From NCBI GenBank assembly GCA_947445035.1, contig CANFCK010000022.1, forward strand, positions 16,231 to 80,230: a DNA stretch of 64,000 nucleotides. The letters run 5' to 3'. Positions 19,347-29,246 of this stretch are shown here, in pieces. Positions within the stretch are counted from its first letter, which is position 1. Each line of letters begins with the position of its first letter. The position numbers were made by a program, and so were the translations under genes. Source of the DNA: Deltaproteobacteria bacterium. Lineage in GTDB: Bacteria > Myxococcota_A > UBA796 > SXON01. The notes under the pieces were generated by a model that had not been told where the DNA came from, searched no databases, and saw nothing but the letters and a program-made list of their open reading frames with translations.

Positions 19347-20428
19347 GGGGAGCCAGCGGGGCCCGCGGTGGCAGCGGGTGCGGGGCGGTCCGAAGCGCGG
19401 CGGATGAAGGCCCCGAGGACCACCTCATCGCCATCGTAGACGACCACCGACTGCCCTGGCGTGACGGCGCGCACCGGCGCCGAGAGCGCGATTTCGAGCG
19501 GCTCGGCGGAGACGATTGTGCAGGGGGCCAACGCTCCACGGTGCCGCACACGCGCATGGAGCGGACGCCCGAGGAGCGACTCTCGTGGGCGCAACCAGTT
19601 GGGACCCCGCGCCAGAATGCTGGTCGAGGCCAACCCCGCCTCGGTCCCGACCACCACGCGAGCCCGAGCGGCATCGACCTCCAGCACGTACCAGGGACCG
19701 CCCGCAAGGCCAAGTCCGCGCCGTTGACCCAGGGTGTACCGCCAATACCCGTCGTGGCGTCCGAGGACCTTCCCCTCCCCGTCCACGATGTCACCCGCGC
19801 CGTCAAGCTCGGGCCGCGCCTCGGCCACGAAGCGGGCGTGATCGTGGTCGGGGATGAAACACACCTCCATCGACTCCGCCTTTTCAGCGGTGATGAGCCC
19901 CAGGCGACGGGCGTGGGCGCGCACCTCGGGTTTCGAGAATCCACCGAGTGGAAACCTGGTTTTACGCAGCGCCTCGGCGGTGACCGGGTGCAAGAAGTAG
20001 GACTGGTCCTTGTCCCCGTCCACCGCCGCAAACAGGCGGCCGTCCTCGGTTCTTGCATAGTGCCCGGTGGCGATCGCTTCGGCCCCTAGCGCCATCGCTC
20101 GGCGCAGCAGCACGTGAAATTTCAACACGCCGTTGCACTGCACGCAGGGGTTGGGCGTGAACCCTGCCACGTAGCTCTTGACGAGGTCATCGACGACGGC
20201 CTCCTGGAAGGCCTGGCGTAGGTCCATGACGTAAAACGGAATTTCGAGTGTGTCGGCAACCCGACGCGCATCCCAGGCGTCGTCCAGCCCACAGCAGTGG
20301 CCGGGGCCCCCGCCCTCGGCCTCGTGCAACTTCATGTGGACGCCGATGACCTCGTGCCCCTCCTCCTTCAGCAAGGCCGCAGCGACGGAGCTGTCGACCC
20401 CGCCGGACATGGCACACACAATGCGCAT
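19343..20428 (-). CDS. mnmA: tRNA 2-thiouridine(34) synthase MnmA
   Basis: MRIVCAMSGGVDSSVAAALLKEEGHEVIGVHMKLHE; TPNPCVQCNGVLKF; ATGHYAR; DKDQSYFLHPV; overlaps rnc start. Confidence 0.96.
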   Translation of the reverse strand: MRIVCAMSGGVDSSVAAALLKEEGHEVIGVHMKLHEAEGGGPGHCCGLDDAWDARRVADTLEIPFYVMDLRQAFQEAVVDDLVKSYVAGFTPNPCVQCNGVLKFHVLLRRAMALGAEAIATGHYARTEDGRLFAAVDGDKDQSYFLHPVTAEALRKTRFPLGGFSKPEVRAHARRLGLITAEKAESMEVCFIPDHDHARFVAEARPELDGAGDIVDGEGKVLGRHDGYWRYTLGQRRGLGLAGGPWYVLEVDAARARVVVGTEAGLASTSILARGPNWLRPRESLLGRPLHARVRHRGALAPCTIVSAEPLEIALSAPVRAVTPGQSVVVYDGDEVVLGAFIRRASDRPAPAATAGPAGSP

Positions 20429-22398
20429 CAGGGCTCCTCGACCGGGACGTACTGCAACTCGGCGCGGTCGTAACTCCCGAGCACGATGCCCTGGTCGCCG
20501 TCGTCGCCGCGAACGGCAAATCCCGGGAAGCCCCACGGCGCGGGGGACGTCGGCGCGGAGAAGGTGACCGACCGTGCCGCATCCATCCGAATGACCTGAG
20601 ACGCGACGGATGACCACGCCATGAGCCCGCCGGCGCCGGCATCGCGGACCACCAGGACGTCGTCGGTCAGCGACTCGGCCTCGGCCAGCGTCAACGCGTC
20701 GAACGCCCAAGGGCCAGACCAGACGCGGAGGCCGTCGTCGGAGACCGCCAGGCTGTCGAGCGCGTGGCCGCGAACCACGAAGTGAGTCGAACGACCATCC
20801 GCCGTCGCCGAGAGGACGGCGCCGCTGTCCGGATCTAGCCGTCGCAGCTCACCATCACTGTTCCGCAGCGCCACGAGCCCCCCGGCCGCCACAGCGAGCT
20901 CCAGGCGCCCGGGCGTGTCCGCATCCGGCGTGGCCCCCAGGAGCGACCAGGCCCCCGCGATGGCACCCGAGTCGACGTCGAGCGCGGCGACGTCGCCGGT
21001 GCCGCCGTTGCTGACATACAACCAGCCGCGCTCGGCGTCCGCGGCAAGGTCTGACAGCGTCAGCGTCGAGTTGGGCCCGAGCCCCACATCAAAGCGTTGC
21101 ATCACCGAAAGTGAGATGGGATCGAGCTCGACGACCGTGCTGGTCAAGTCATCCAGCATGAATAGTCGCGACCCAATGAAGCACGGCGACACCGGCCACG
21201 TCAGGGTGTCCTCGACGACCACGAGCTCGCCGGTCCGGAGGTTCGCGCGGCCAACCGACGACGACAAGCGCCCAGTGAAGACCACGACGTCGGGTGCTGA
21301 GGGGTCGATGGTGATGGACTCGACATGGGCGCCGAGCCGGACCCGGGCCTCGACCTCGCCCGACTCGGGGCGCCACGCCCACACCTCACCGGTGCCCTCG
21401 GAGTTCATCCACACCAGGCCCGTGGCGGGATCGCGCGCGCCGTAGCCGCTGTTCTTCCCCACCTGGACGGCGTCGCGGGTCTCGGACAACGCCGAGTCGA
21501 ACGTGCGCGCCAGCCCCCAGTTCCGGTCTGCCCCGCCGACCCGGTCCAGCACGGCGAAGGTGCCGTCGGAAAGGCCGAAGACCGCGTAGTTTTCGCCGGG
21601 CACGGGCAACTCGTTCCAAAGCCCGGTTCCACAGTCGAGCGCGGCCACCGTCCTGCCCTGCGAAATCGCGAAGCCGACGCCTGGCAGCTCATCGAACCAG
21701 GAAAAGCCCGAGCTTGCGTCCTGCCCGTCCGCGAGCGCGCAACGGGCCTGCTCGACGAGCGTGTCCCCCGACAGCGTCACCATCGCCGCCGGGGGCTCGG
21801 CGCGTGCATCCGAGACCAAGGCGTTGACCCCGCCTCCGGTGGCAGGGTCCAGGCCGAGAACGGAACCCACGAGGTCGAACTGAAGCGGTGACGTGTCCTG
21901 ACGTAGCGCCAGAAGGACGTCGTGCCCGCCCTCTGTCGCGGCCCCCGCCGCGACAGCACCGCCGCCCTCAACGGAAACCAGCGCGTGGACCTGGGCGACC
22001 CGGACGTCTACGACCGTGTACACCCCCTTGGTCGGGTCGAAGGACGCCAGCGGAGCCCCCTTCTGAAAGCCCAGCCACACGAGGCCCTCCTCGTCGGCGG
22101 CGACCAGCGGATGAAGCGCGCTCATCTCTGAAAGGTCGTGCACCGCGACCAGCGCTGCCGCGTCGAGATCGACCTCCGCCAGGGTGGGCAGGCCGTTGCT
22201 GCTGACGTACAGCCGGCGTCCGATGGGATCGAGGCCCACCTGAATCGGCACGAGTAGATTCGCCTGACCCGCGGGCAGCAGGCTCACGGTGGCGGCCGGC
22301 AGCGGGTCCACCGGAGGGCGGTCGCTGTCGGCGGGCTCGTCCATCGTCTCGCACCCGAGGGACAGGAGCCAGACTGACGAGAAGGAGGGTCGAATCAT
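20428..22398 (-). CDS. Beta-propeller (YVTN/PQQ-like) secreted protein, possible lipoprotein
   Basis: MIRPSFSSVWLLSLGCE lipobox-like start; repeated LYVSNGG...VAALDVDSG, GRRLYVSSNGLPTLAEVDLDAAAL blades. Confidence 0.72.
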   Translation of the reverse strand: MIRPSFSSVWLLSLGCETMDEPADSDRPPVDPLPAATVSLLPAGQANLLVPIQVGLDPIGRRLYVSSNGLPTLAEVDLDAAALVAVHDLSEMSALHPLVAADEEGLVWLGFQKGAPLASFDPTKGVYTVVDVRVAQVHALVSVEGGGAVAAGAATEGGHDVLLALRQDTSPLQFDLVGSVLGLDPATGGGVNALVSDARAEPPAAMVTLSGDTLVEQARCALADGQDASSGFSWFDELPGVGFAISQGRTVAALDCGTGLWNELPVPGENYAVFGLSDGTFAVLDRVGGADRNWGLARTFDSALSETRDAVQVGKNSGYGARDPATGLVWMNSEGTGEVWAWRPESGEVEARVRLGAHVESITIDPSAPDVVVFTGRLSSSVGRANLRTGELVVVEDTLTWPVSPCFIGSRLFMLDDLTSTVVELDPISLSVMQRFDVGLGPNSTLTLSDLAADAERGWLYVSNGGTGDVAALDVDSGAIAGAWSLLGATPDADTPGRLELAVAAGGLVALRNSDGELRRLDPDSGAVLSATADGRSTHFVVRGHALDSLAVSDDGLRVWSGPWAFDALTLAEAESLTDDVLVVRDAGAGGLMAWSSVASQVIRMDAARSVTFSAPTSPAPWGFPGFAVRGDDGDQGIVLGSYDRAELQYVPVEEP

Positions 22399-22426
22399 CC
22401 GGCCACCAGCGTACACACCGGCGCGG

Positions 22427-23464
22427 TCATCCGTCCACGAACCCGGGGAGGATCCGGGCCATCGCCGCCAGGGTGGCGTCAATTTCGGCCTCGGTGGTCC
22501 CAGTTCCCAGCGAGAAGCGCACGCCGCTACCCAAAAAACCCATCGCCTGGAGCACGGAGGAAGGCCGGGCCGCGCCCGACGCGCACGCGCTGCCCGCGCT
22601 GGCGGCAATCCCCGCGAGGTCGAGGGCAGCGACCAGATCGGGCGCCAACGCCTTGCCGAAGGCCACGCAGGTGGTGTTGGGCAACCGCGGCGCCCCGACC
22701 CCCGCGACCGCACCGCCGAGCGCGCACAGGCCCGCCTCCAGCCGATCACGCAGGGTTGCCGGGAGGCACGCCCCACGCGCGACGACCGAGGCCGCGCCGA
22801 AACCGACAATGCCCGCCACGTTGTGGGTCCCGGCGCGCCAACCGCGCTCCTGCGCAGCGCCGCGGACCATGGGGGCAGGCGCGCTGGCTCGCGCCACGCA
22901 CAGCGCGCCCACACCCTGGGGGCCGCCGAGCTTGTGGGAGGCCAACGTCACGAAGTCGGCCCCCGCCAGTGCGTCGAGCGCCACGCGTCCAGGCGCCTGC
23001 GACGCATCCACATGCACCCGCAATCCCCGGCGACGCCCGATCGCGATGACCTCGGCAACCGGCTGGATGACACCGGTCTCATTGTTCGCAAACATGACGC
23101 TGACGCCGTCGATGCCCTCGAGCGTTGCCAGCGCTGCGAGGTCGATGACACCGTGCTCATCGACGGGAACGACCTCCACCGCCCACGCGCGGACCGAGGG
23201 GTGCTCCACGGCTGAAGCCGCCCAACGTCCATTGGAAAAAACCGTCGCGTTGCTCTCCGACGCGCCACTGGTGAAGACCACTCCGTCCCGTGCCCACCCG
23301 ACAAGGTCGGCCACTTGCTGCCGGGCCCGATCCACCGCCATCGCGGCGTCGCGCCCGAGGCGATGCGCTGCGCTGGGGTTGGCGGGGACGCCCCACCAGG
23401 GCTCCATCGCGGCGCGGGCCTCGGCGAAGAGCGGCGCGGTTGCGTTGTAGTCCAGGTAGATCAA
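22427..23464 (-). CDS. Cysteine desulfurase (NifS/IscS-like)
   Basis: IYLDYNATAPL; SGASESNATV; VHVDASQAPGR; TLASHKLGGPQGVGAL (PLP Lys); ASAGSACASGAARPSSVLQAMG. TTG start inferred. Confidence 0.93.
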   Translation of the reverse strand: MIYLDYNATAPLFAEARAAMEPWWGVPANPSAAHRLGRDAAMAVDRARQQVADLVGWARDGVVFTSGASESNATVFSNGRWAASAVEHPSVRAWAVEVVPVDEHGVIDLAALATLEGIDGVSVMFANNETGVIQPVAEVIAIGRRRGLRVHVDASQAPGRVALDALAGADFVTLASHKLGGPQGVGALCVARASAPAPMVRGAAQERGWRAGTHNVAGIVGFGAASVVARGACLPATLRDRLEAGLCALGGAVAGVGAPRLPNTTCVAFGKALAPDLVAALDLAGIAASAGSACASGAARPSSVLQAMGFLGSGVRFSLGTGTTEAEIDATLAAMARILPGFVDG

Positions 23465-23465
23465 C

Positions 23466-24086
23466 TCACAGCTCCACAAGCGGGGCGAGCCGGGCGTAGG
23501 TGCGCGGGCCGATGCCACGTACCCGATCCAGGGCCGCGACGGCGCCAAAGGGACGCGCGGCGACGATTCGCGCGGCCAGGGCGGGGCCGATCCCCGGCAG
23601 CGCCTCCAACTCCTCGACCGAGGCGCCGTTGAGCGAGACCCTCGCCCCAACGGCCAGCGCCTGTTTCGCCGCTGGGACCTCGATGGCAGCGGGCCCGACG
23701 GCGCTTCCAGCCGACTCGCCGAGGCGACGGAGCGCCCACTGCTCCCCGTCCGCGGCACGTCGCGGGAGCCCGGGGACCGCGGCCGCATCGACCCAACCGA
23801 GCCCGGCGACGTGGACCACCCGCTCCGGCACCACGGCGCCAGCGACGGGCAGCAACAACCAGGCCGCGAAGGCCATGAGCATCGCAGAGACCACGAGGCG
23901 CTCGACCACCGCACCGAACCGGAACGGGACCACCGCGAGCGTCAGGCGCTCGATCGCCCACCGGTCGATGCGGGCCAGCGCGTGCTGACGGCGGGGCAGG
24001 ACAGAATCGGGGCGCACGCCGCGCAGGATGGACACCGCGCCGAATAGGTCAAGCGAGGACGGGCACCAACGCCTGATGTCGAGCAT
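23466..24086 (-). CDS. ComEA-like helix-hairpin-helix membrane protein
   Basis: TM VSAMLMAFAAWLLLPVAGAVV; two HhH motifs: NGASVEELEALPGIGPALAARIVAARPFGAVAALDRVRGIGPRTYARLAPLVEL. Start uncertain. Confidence 0.75.
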   Translation of the reverse strand: MLDIRRWCPSSLDLFGAVSILRGVRPDSVLPRRQHALARIDRWAIERLTLAVVPFRFGAVVERLVVSAMLMAFAAWLLLPVAGAVVPERVVHVAGLGWVDAAAVPGLPRRAADGEQWALRRLGESAGSAVGPAAIEVPAAKQALAVGARVSLNGASVEELEALPGIGPALAARIVAARPFGAVAALDRVRGIGPRTYARLAPLVEL

Positions 24087-24498
24087 CTGTCGCCAAGAAC
24101 GACACCCGCCTCCCCTCTCCCGTCCCCTCGATCCGCACCTCCAAACGTGCGTCCGGCCAGGCCCCCTCGAAGCGCTCCGCCCACTCTACGAGCCAGGCCC
24201 CATCGACCCCGATGCGCTCGTCGATGCCGGCCGAGATCAGCTCGTCGGCGTGCATCAGGCGGTAGACGTCGGCGTGTCGGAACGGGACCCGCGCCGCCGG
24301 ATATTCGTGGACCAACGCAAACGTGGGGCTGGGCACGGGCCCGGTCACGCCGATCCCGCGGGCGACACCCTGGGCAAACGTGGTCTTCCCTGCGCCAAGC
24401 TCACCGTTGACCAAGACCACCGCACCCATGAAGAGTCCGGCCCCCAAGCCTTCGCCCAGGCGCTGCATCTCCCCAGTATTCGCGATGTGGTGCACCAA
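24049..24498 (-). CDS. tsaE: tRNA threonylcarbamoyladenosine biosynthesis protein TsaE
   Basis: VNGELGAGKTTFAQGVARGIGV, PSPTFALVHEY, HADVYRL, LVEWAERF; TTG/GTG start at 24498/24495 inferred. Confidence 0.93.
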   Translation of the reverse strand: MVHHIANTGEMQRLGEGLGAGLFMGAVVLVNGELGAGKTTFAQGVARGIGVTGPVPSPTFALVHEYPAARVPFRHADVYRLMHADELISAGIDERIGVDGAWLVEWAERFEGAWPDARLEVRIEGTGEGRRVSFLATDARHQALVPVLA

Positions 24499-24577
24499 AC
24501 TTGCTCCTCGTGACCGCCTATCCCTTGCCGAAGCGGGTTGGCCGCGCCATGTTCGCGGCCCCCCCGGCTGCCCGTTG

Positions 24578-25609
24578 TTGTCGAAATACTTTTCTGGTTC
24601 GATCCTCTTCACCGTCGTTGCCCTTGCCCTCGCCGCCTGGGTCGGCTGGGACAGTGGTGGCACTCCGGCGATGCTCCAGATCCTGTTCATCGTGGCGGTG
24701 CTGGGCGTGCTCGAGGTCAGCCTGTCCTTCGACAACGCAGTGGTCAACGCCACCGTGCTGCGCGACATGGACGCGGTCTGGCGGCGGCGCTTCCTCACCT
24801 GGGGCATCTTGATCGCAGTTTTCGGGATGCGGGTGGTCTTCCCGCTGGTGATCGTGGCGGTGATCGCCCAGATTTCGCCGTGGGCGGCGGTGATGATGGC
24901 GGCGACGGAGCCTTCCGAGTACGCCCGGGTCTTGACCAGCGCGCACCTCACCGTTTCGGCCTTCGGTGGCGCGTTCTTGGCGATGGTCGGACTCAAACAC
25001 TTCATCAGCCATCAGCGTGATGAGTATTGGCTGTCCGCGTTCGAGCGGCCGCTCAATCGGCTCGGAAAGATCGAGGCGATCGAGCTGGGGTTGGTGATGA
25101 CCGTGCTCTATGTCGTGTCACGATGGTTGCCCCCGCAGGGCCAGCTCGAATTCATCATCGCGGGGATGTTCGGCCTGCTTTGTTTCATCGTCGTGGACGG
25201 GATCAGCGCGCTGTTGGAGGACAGCGGCGACCGCGCCACCGGCGTGGTCGTGCGCTCGGGCCTGGGCTCCTTCCTGTACCTGGAGGTGCTCGACGCCTCG
25301 TTTTCCTTCGACGGCGTGATCGGCGCCTTCGCGCTCTCCACCAACCTCATCGTGATCGCGCTGGGGCTCGGGATCGGCGCGATGTTCGTTCGAAGCCTCA
25401 CCATCTGGATGGTGGAGGAGGGCACCCTCGCCGCGTACCGCTACCTGGAGGCGGGGGCGTTCTGGGCCATTCTGGCGTTGGCCGCGATCATGTTTTTGCA
25501 GCCGGTGGTTCATATTCCCGAAATCGTCACCGGGTTGATTGGCGCCGGCTTCATCGGCCTCGCCTTCGCGAACTCGGTGCAATACAATCGGCGTCTCCCC
25601 GGACCGTGA
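24578..25609 (+). CDS. TerC/DUF475-family integral membrane protein
   Basis: Multiple TMs; EVSLSFDNAVVNATVLRDMD and LEVLDASFSFDGVIGAFALSTNLIVIALGLGIGAMFVRS (TerC/DUF475 FDN/FDG motifs). Start approximate (TTG). Confidence 0.9.
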   Translation: MSKYFSGSILFTVVALALAAWVGWDSGGTPAMLQILFIVAVLGVLEVSLSFDNAVVNATVLRDMDAVWRRRFLTWGILIAVFGMRVVFPLVIVAVIAQISPWAAVMMAATEPSEYARVLTSAHLTVSAFGGAFLAMVGLKHFISHQRDEYWLSAFERPLNRLGKIEAIELGLVMTVLYVVSRWLPPQGQLEFIIAGMFGLLCFIVVDGISALLEDSGDRATGVVVRSGLGSFLYLEVLDASFSFDGVIGAFALSTNLIVIALGLGIGAMFVRSLTIWMVEEGTLAAYRYLEAGAFWAILALAAIMFLQPVVHIPEIVTGLIGAGFIGLAFANSVQYNRRLPGP

Positions 25610-25924
25610 TTGGACGAGCTTCCTGGATACGCGCCCCCCGCTGGCCTCAACCCCTTCGCCATCGCCTCGCTGATCCTGGGCGTGGTTGGGGGCTTGGTCT
25701 ATTGCTGCGGCAGCTTCCTCTGCATCGGCTGGCTGGGCTTTTTCGTGTGGTTGGCCGGTGCGGTCTGCGCAGTCGTGGCGTTGGTACAGAAGCCCGAAGG
25801 CAACAGCAAGATCATGGCGTGGGTCGGCCTCGCCCTCAACCTGATGTTGCCGGTGGCGTTGTTCGGGCTGATGGCCGTGCTCATGACCTTCGGAATGTTG
25901 GGCGAGTTGGCGAAGGAGATGTAG
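25610..25924 (+). CDS. Small membrane protein (DUF4190-like)
   Basis: Pro/Gly N-terminus, LNPFAIASLILGVVGGLVYCCGS then further TMs; TTG start directly abutting upstream stop. Confidence 0.65.
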   Translation: MDELPGYAPPAGLNPFAIASLILGVVGGLVYCCGSFLCIGWLGFFVWLAGAVCAVVALVQKPEGNSKIMAWVGLALNLMLPVALFGLMAVLMTFGMLGELAKEM

Positions 25925-25961
25925 TTGGTGTTCGGCGGCGACATCTGATATCCGCGCCGCC

Positions 25962-28562
25962 ATGCGCGCCGCCCTCCTCCTCCTGAGCCTCGCCTGCAGC
26001 TGCAACGACGATGGCGCCTCGTCCAAAGGCCCCGTCGACTACGCACCGCCGGAGGCCCCGGCTACGCCAGCCCCGGTCACGTTGGACCGCCCGGGGGGCG
26101 CCAGCGCCTGGCATCTGCTCGACCACCTCAGCGAGGGGACCTATGCGTTTTCGGCAGGCACCAGTCCGGTCAGCGATGGGCGCTTCGTGCTGGAGGGAAA
26201 GTGGAAGGACGAGGGTGTGCGCAAGAGCGGGTGGCACGTGTACAGCACACCCCTCCCCTTCGCCAGCGCGATGCCCAAGCCAAACTACGCCCCGCTGGGC
26301 GCAAGAATGGTCCGGGGCGAGCGCGACATCCCCTTCGAAAGCACGGTTTCGGGTCCTGCGACCGAGCCGAGGATTCGGTGGTGGGTGGACCACGGCCGGG
26401 TCATGCTTCTGGCGCCGGAAAACCCCACGAGCTGGCCAACCGCCGCGCTGCTCCAGGTGGATGAGCTCGCGGCGCTGACCAAGAAGATGTCCTTCGCCAC
26501 GGCCGGGCTTTCGGCGGCGGCGTTCGCCCGCACCACGCTCACGAGGGTGCAGGCGACCCGGCCGGCCCTCTTCCTGCCGGCGCCCGCCACGGCGACGTTC
26601 ACCGTCCCCATTCCTGCCCAGGGCCAGCTCCACTTCGGCCTGGCCCTCTTGGACGATCCGACGTCGGGGCGGACCACGGGCGACGGCGCCGACGTACAGG
26701 TAAGCCTGAATGGCGTATCCATTTGGCAGGGTCGTATCGCCGGTGATGAGCACCAGGACATCGTCGTCGACCTTCCAAACGGCCCCGCCCGTTCAGCCTC
26801 GGTCTCTGTCGCGACTGCGCCCGGGGCCACGGAATTGGGCGACCACGTCGTGCTCACCGCCCCCACCATCGTACAGACCGGCGGGACGCCCCGTCGCATC
26901 GTCGTCGTGGGCATCGACACCCTTCGATGGGACGCGCTCGGCATCAATGGGGCCAAACGGCCGACCTCACCGGAGCTGGACGCATGGCTCGCGCAGAGCG
27001 TCCGCTTCGACAACGCCTACGCGCCAGCGCCCCGGACCAAACCGAGCTTCCGCACCGCGTTCACCGGCGCCTGGCCCAGCAGTCCCGACCCAGTCAACAT
27101 CGCTGAGGTGCTCGCCGGGGAAGGGTTTGCGACCGCCGGCATTTCGGGAAATGTACACCTTGTGCCTCGCTTCGGCTTCGCCAAGGGCATGGACTTCTGG
27201 ACCTACGAAAACGGGGCGAAGGCCAACGACCAGGTGGACCGTGCGCTGGCCTGGGCCGAAGCGCACCAGGGCCAGGACAGCTTTTTGTTCGTCCACATCA
27301 TGGACCCCCACACCATCTACGAGGCTCCGGACCCCTTCAAAGGCAGCTTTCAGGGCGAAGCGAAGCGGCCCAAAGGTGTGCCGGCTCGCTTCAACCGCTG
27401 GACCATCTACGGCCTGATGAAGAAGCAGCGGCTGGGCGAGGCGGGCAAGGAGTGGATCCGCGCCGCCTACGACGAGGAGGTCGCGTTTGTCTCGCAGCAG
27501 GTGGCGCGGCTTTTCACGGGGCTCGAAAAACTCCCGGGCCAGACCCTGACTGTGCTTCATGCGGACCACGGCGAGGAGTTCTGGGAGCACGAAGCCTACG
27601 AGCACAATCACTCGCTCTATGACGAACTCGTGCATGTTCCGCTCGCGATTCGTCTCCCAGGGGGGCACCAGGGTACGCCCGTCGTCACCGATAACGTCGG
27701 CCTCGTCGATATCGCGGGCACGCTCTACGATTTCGTCGGGGTGCCGGCAGCGCGGCGCCCCCGCACCGACGGCACGAGCCTGCGCGCCTTCGTGGATCCC
27801 GCCGCCGCCCCGGGGGTCGAGGCCCTGAAGGCCGAGCTGTTCGGGCGTCCGCTGCTGCTCGGGCATCTGCGCTACAACCGGGACCGTTGGGGGGTCGTCT
27901 ACCAGAAATACAAGTATATCCTACATAGTTCTGGAGGAAACCAGGAGCTCTACGATCTGGAGGCTGACCCCGGCGAGACCACCAACCTCGCCAAGGACGC
28001 CGACGACACGAGCCTCGGGCTGATGCAGCGGGCGCTCGCGGACGCGAGCGGCTGGCCCACGCGTCCCGGCTACCGCATTCGGGTGCCGTCCGACGCCACC
28101 CGCACCACTTTTACATTCGGCGCGCCGATCTTCGACGCCGAAGTCATGGACCCTGAACTCAAAGCGATGATCAGCGCCAATGTGGAGTGGGGTGAAAAAC
28201 CGGAGCAGGTCCCGCAGGACATCGGCGCTGTCATGCTTTCAGCGGATCGGCTCTCGTTTGTGTTTGAGCCTGGTCCCCAGCCGAGGGGCGGCACGATCAT
28301 GGTGCTCTGCGAGGCCGCGCCGTGTCCGATCGGCAGGCTCAACATGGGGGGCAAGACCGGCAGTGTCGGCGGCGTCGAACGCTCGGGGGGCGCCGGCTAC
28401 GCGGTCGAGCCGGGCACAGTGATGATCCCGCGTGACCGCAGCGACGATCCCGACCGGAGCGCCGAGGCCAGCGTGGACGATCGGGAGCGCGAGCAGCTGG
28501 AGACGCTCGGCTACTTGCGGCCGGAGGACGACCAGGATCACCACGACGAGGACGAGCCGTAG
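25962..28562 (+). CDS. Sulfatase/alkaline phosphatase-superfamily lipoprotein
   Basis: Lipobox LLLSLAC; IVVVGIDTLRWDALG, TKPSFRTAFTG, HIMDPHTIYEAP, VLHADHGEEFWEH, ELYDLEADPGETTNLA. Confidence 0.9.
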   Translation: MRAALLLLSLACSCNDDGASSKGPVDYAPPEAPATPAPVTLDRPGGASAWHLLDHLSEGTYAFSAGTSPVSDGRFVLEGKWKDEGVRKSGWHVYSTPLPFASAMPKPNYAPLGARMVRGERDIPFESTVSGPATEPRIRWWVDHGRVMLLAPENPTSWPTAALLQVDELAALTKKMSFATAGLSAAAFARTTLTRVQATRPALFLPAPATATFTVPIPAQGQLHFGLALLDDPTSGRTTGDGADVQVSLNGVSIWQGRIAGDEHQDIVVDLPNGPARSASVSVATAPGATELGDHVVLTAPTIVQTGGTPRRIVVVGIDTLRWDALGINGAKRPTSPELDAWLAQSVRFDNAYAPAPRTKPSFRTAFTGAWPSSPDPVNIAEVLAGEGFATAGISGNVHLVPRFGFAKGMDFWTYENGAKANDQVDRALAWAEAHQGQDSFLFVHIMDPHTIYEAPDPFKGSFQGEAKRPKGVPARFNRWTIYGLMKKQRLGEAGKEWIRAAYDEEVAFVSQQVARLFTGLEKLPGQTLTVLHADHGEEFWEHEAYEHNHSLYDELVHVPLAIRLPGGHQGTPVVTDNVGLVDIAGTLYDFVGVPAARRPRTDGTSLRAFVDPAAAPGVEALKAELFGRPLLLGHLRYNRDRWGVVYQKYKYILHSSGGNQELYDLEADPGETTNLAKDADDTSLGLMQRALADASGWPTRPGYRIRVPSDATRTTFTFGAPIFDAEVMDPELKAMISANVEWGEKPEQVPQDIGAVMLSADRLSFVFEPGPQPRGGTIMVLCEAAPCPIGRLNMGGKTGSVGGVERSGGAGYAVEPGTVMIPRDRSDDPDRSAEASVDDREREQLETLGYLRPEDDQDHHDEDEP

Positions 28563-28572
28563 GCTCTTGCGG

Positions 28573-29133
28573 CTACCCCAGCCCGTCCAGAACCCGTTCC
28601 ACCCCGGCGTAGCTCCACGGGTCCAGCTTGTACGCGGCGGGTGCCCTCAGCGGGTCGAGTCCGCGTGCGCGGCAGGCGTCCGCCACGAAACGACGGCGGC
28701 CACCGCCCACGGGGAAGCGCAGGAGCAAGGACGCGCGGAGCTCGCACGGAAGCTCCGGGTAGAGCAACGAAATCGACATGTCCGCTGCGCCTTGGACCAG
28801 CACCGTCCGACGTCCTGCCGCCGCCCGCGCGCGTAGCAGTTCCCCGATCAGCTGCACCGCACCGTACCGCCGGTGCAGGCAGTCGACGCCGTCCAGGAGC
28901 AGGCCCGGGCTTTCGAGCAGCGTGTCACTCCAGACGCGATGCCGCGCAGCCTGGTTGAGCCCCGTGCGCATGCAGTCGCCATCACACTCGTGGAATCCCT
29001 GGGGCAACAACCGCCGCGCCACCGTGGTCTTTCCAGAGCCGAGCTCGCCGAGCACGAAGATGACCGGACGCAGACGCACGACTGTGGGCAACGCGCGGTC
29101 GCCCAACAGTTCCCGCGACGTGCGTGTCAGCAT
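28573..29133 (-). CDS. Standalone P-loop ATPase, DnaA/Hda-like
   Basis: Walker A LGELGSGKTTVARRLL; Walker B-like PGLLLDGVDCLHRRYGAVQLIGELLRARAAAGRRTVLVQGAAD; ELRASLLLRFPVGG resembles DnaA box VII. Alternative TTG start at 29187. Confidence 0.55.
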   Translation of the reverse strand: MLTRTSRELLGDRALPTVVRLRPVIFVLGELGSGKTTVARRLLPQGFHECDGDCMRTGLNQAARHRVWSDTLLESPGLLLDGVDCLHRRYGAVQLIGELLRARAAAGRRTVLVQGAADMSISLLYPELPCELRASLLLRFPVGGGRRRFVADACRARGLDPLRAPAAYKLDPWSYAGVERVLDGLG

Positions 29134-29246
29134 CGCCGCCTGCGGACGCGGCTCCGCCGCAGATGAGGCTTGGTATTGACCAGTCAAGCTTACGAATCTC
29201 TCTCTTCAACTACCGAGGTGCGGCCCCTCCCGCAACACCATCGTCA

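Noticed and set aside
20428-22914. Full 828-aa minus-strand ORF as one gene
   Set aside because: The N-terminal ~170 aa are out of frame with and overlap the cysteine desulfurase gene; the true start with a signal sequence is at 22398.
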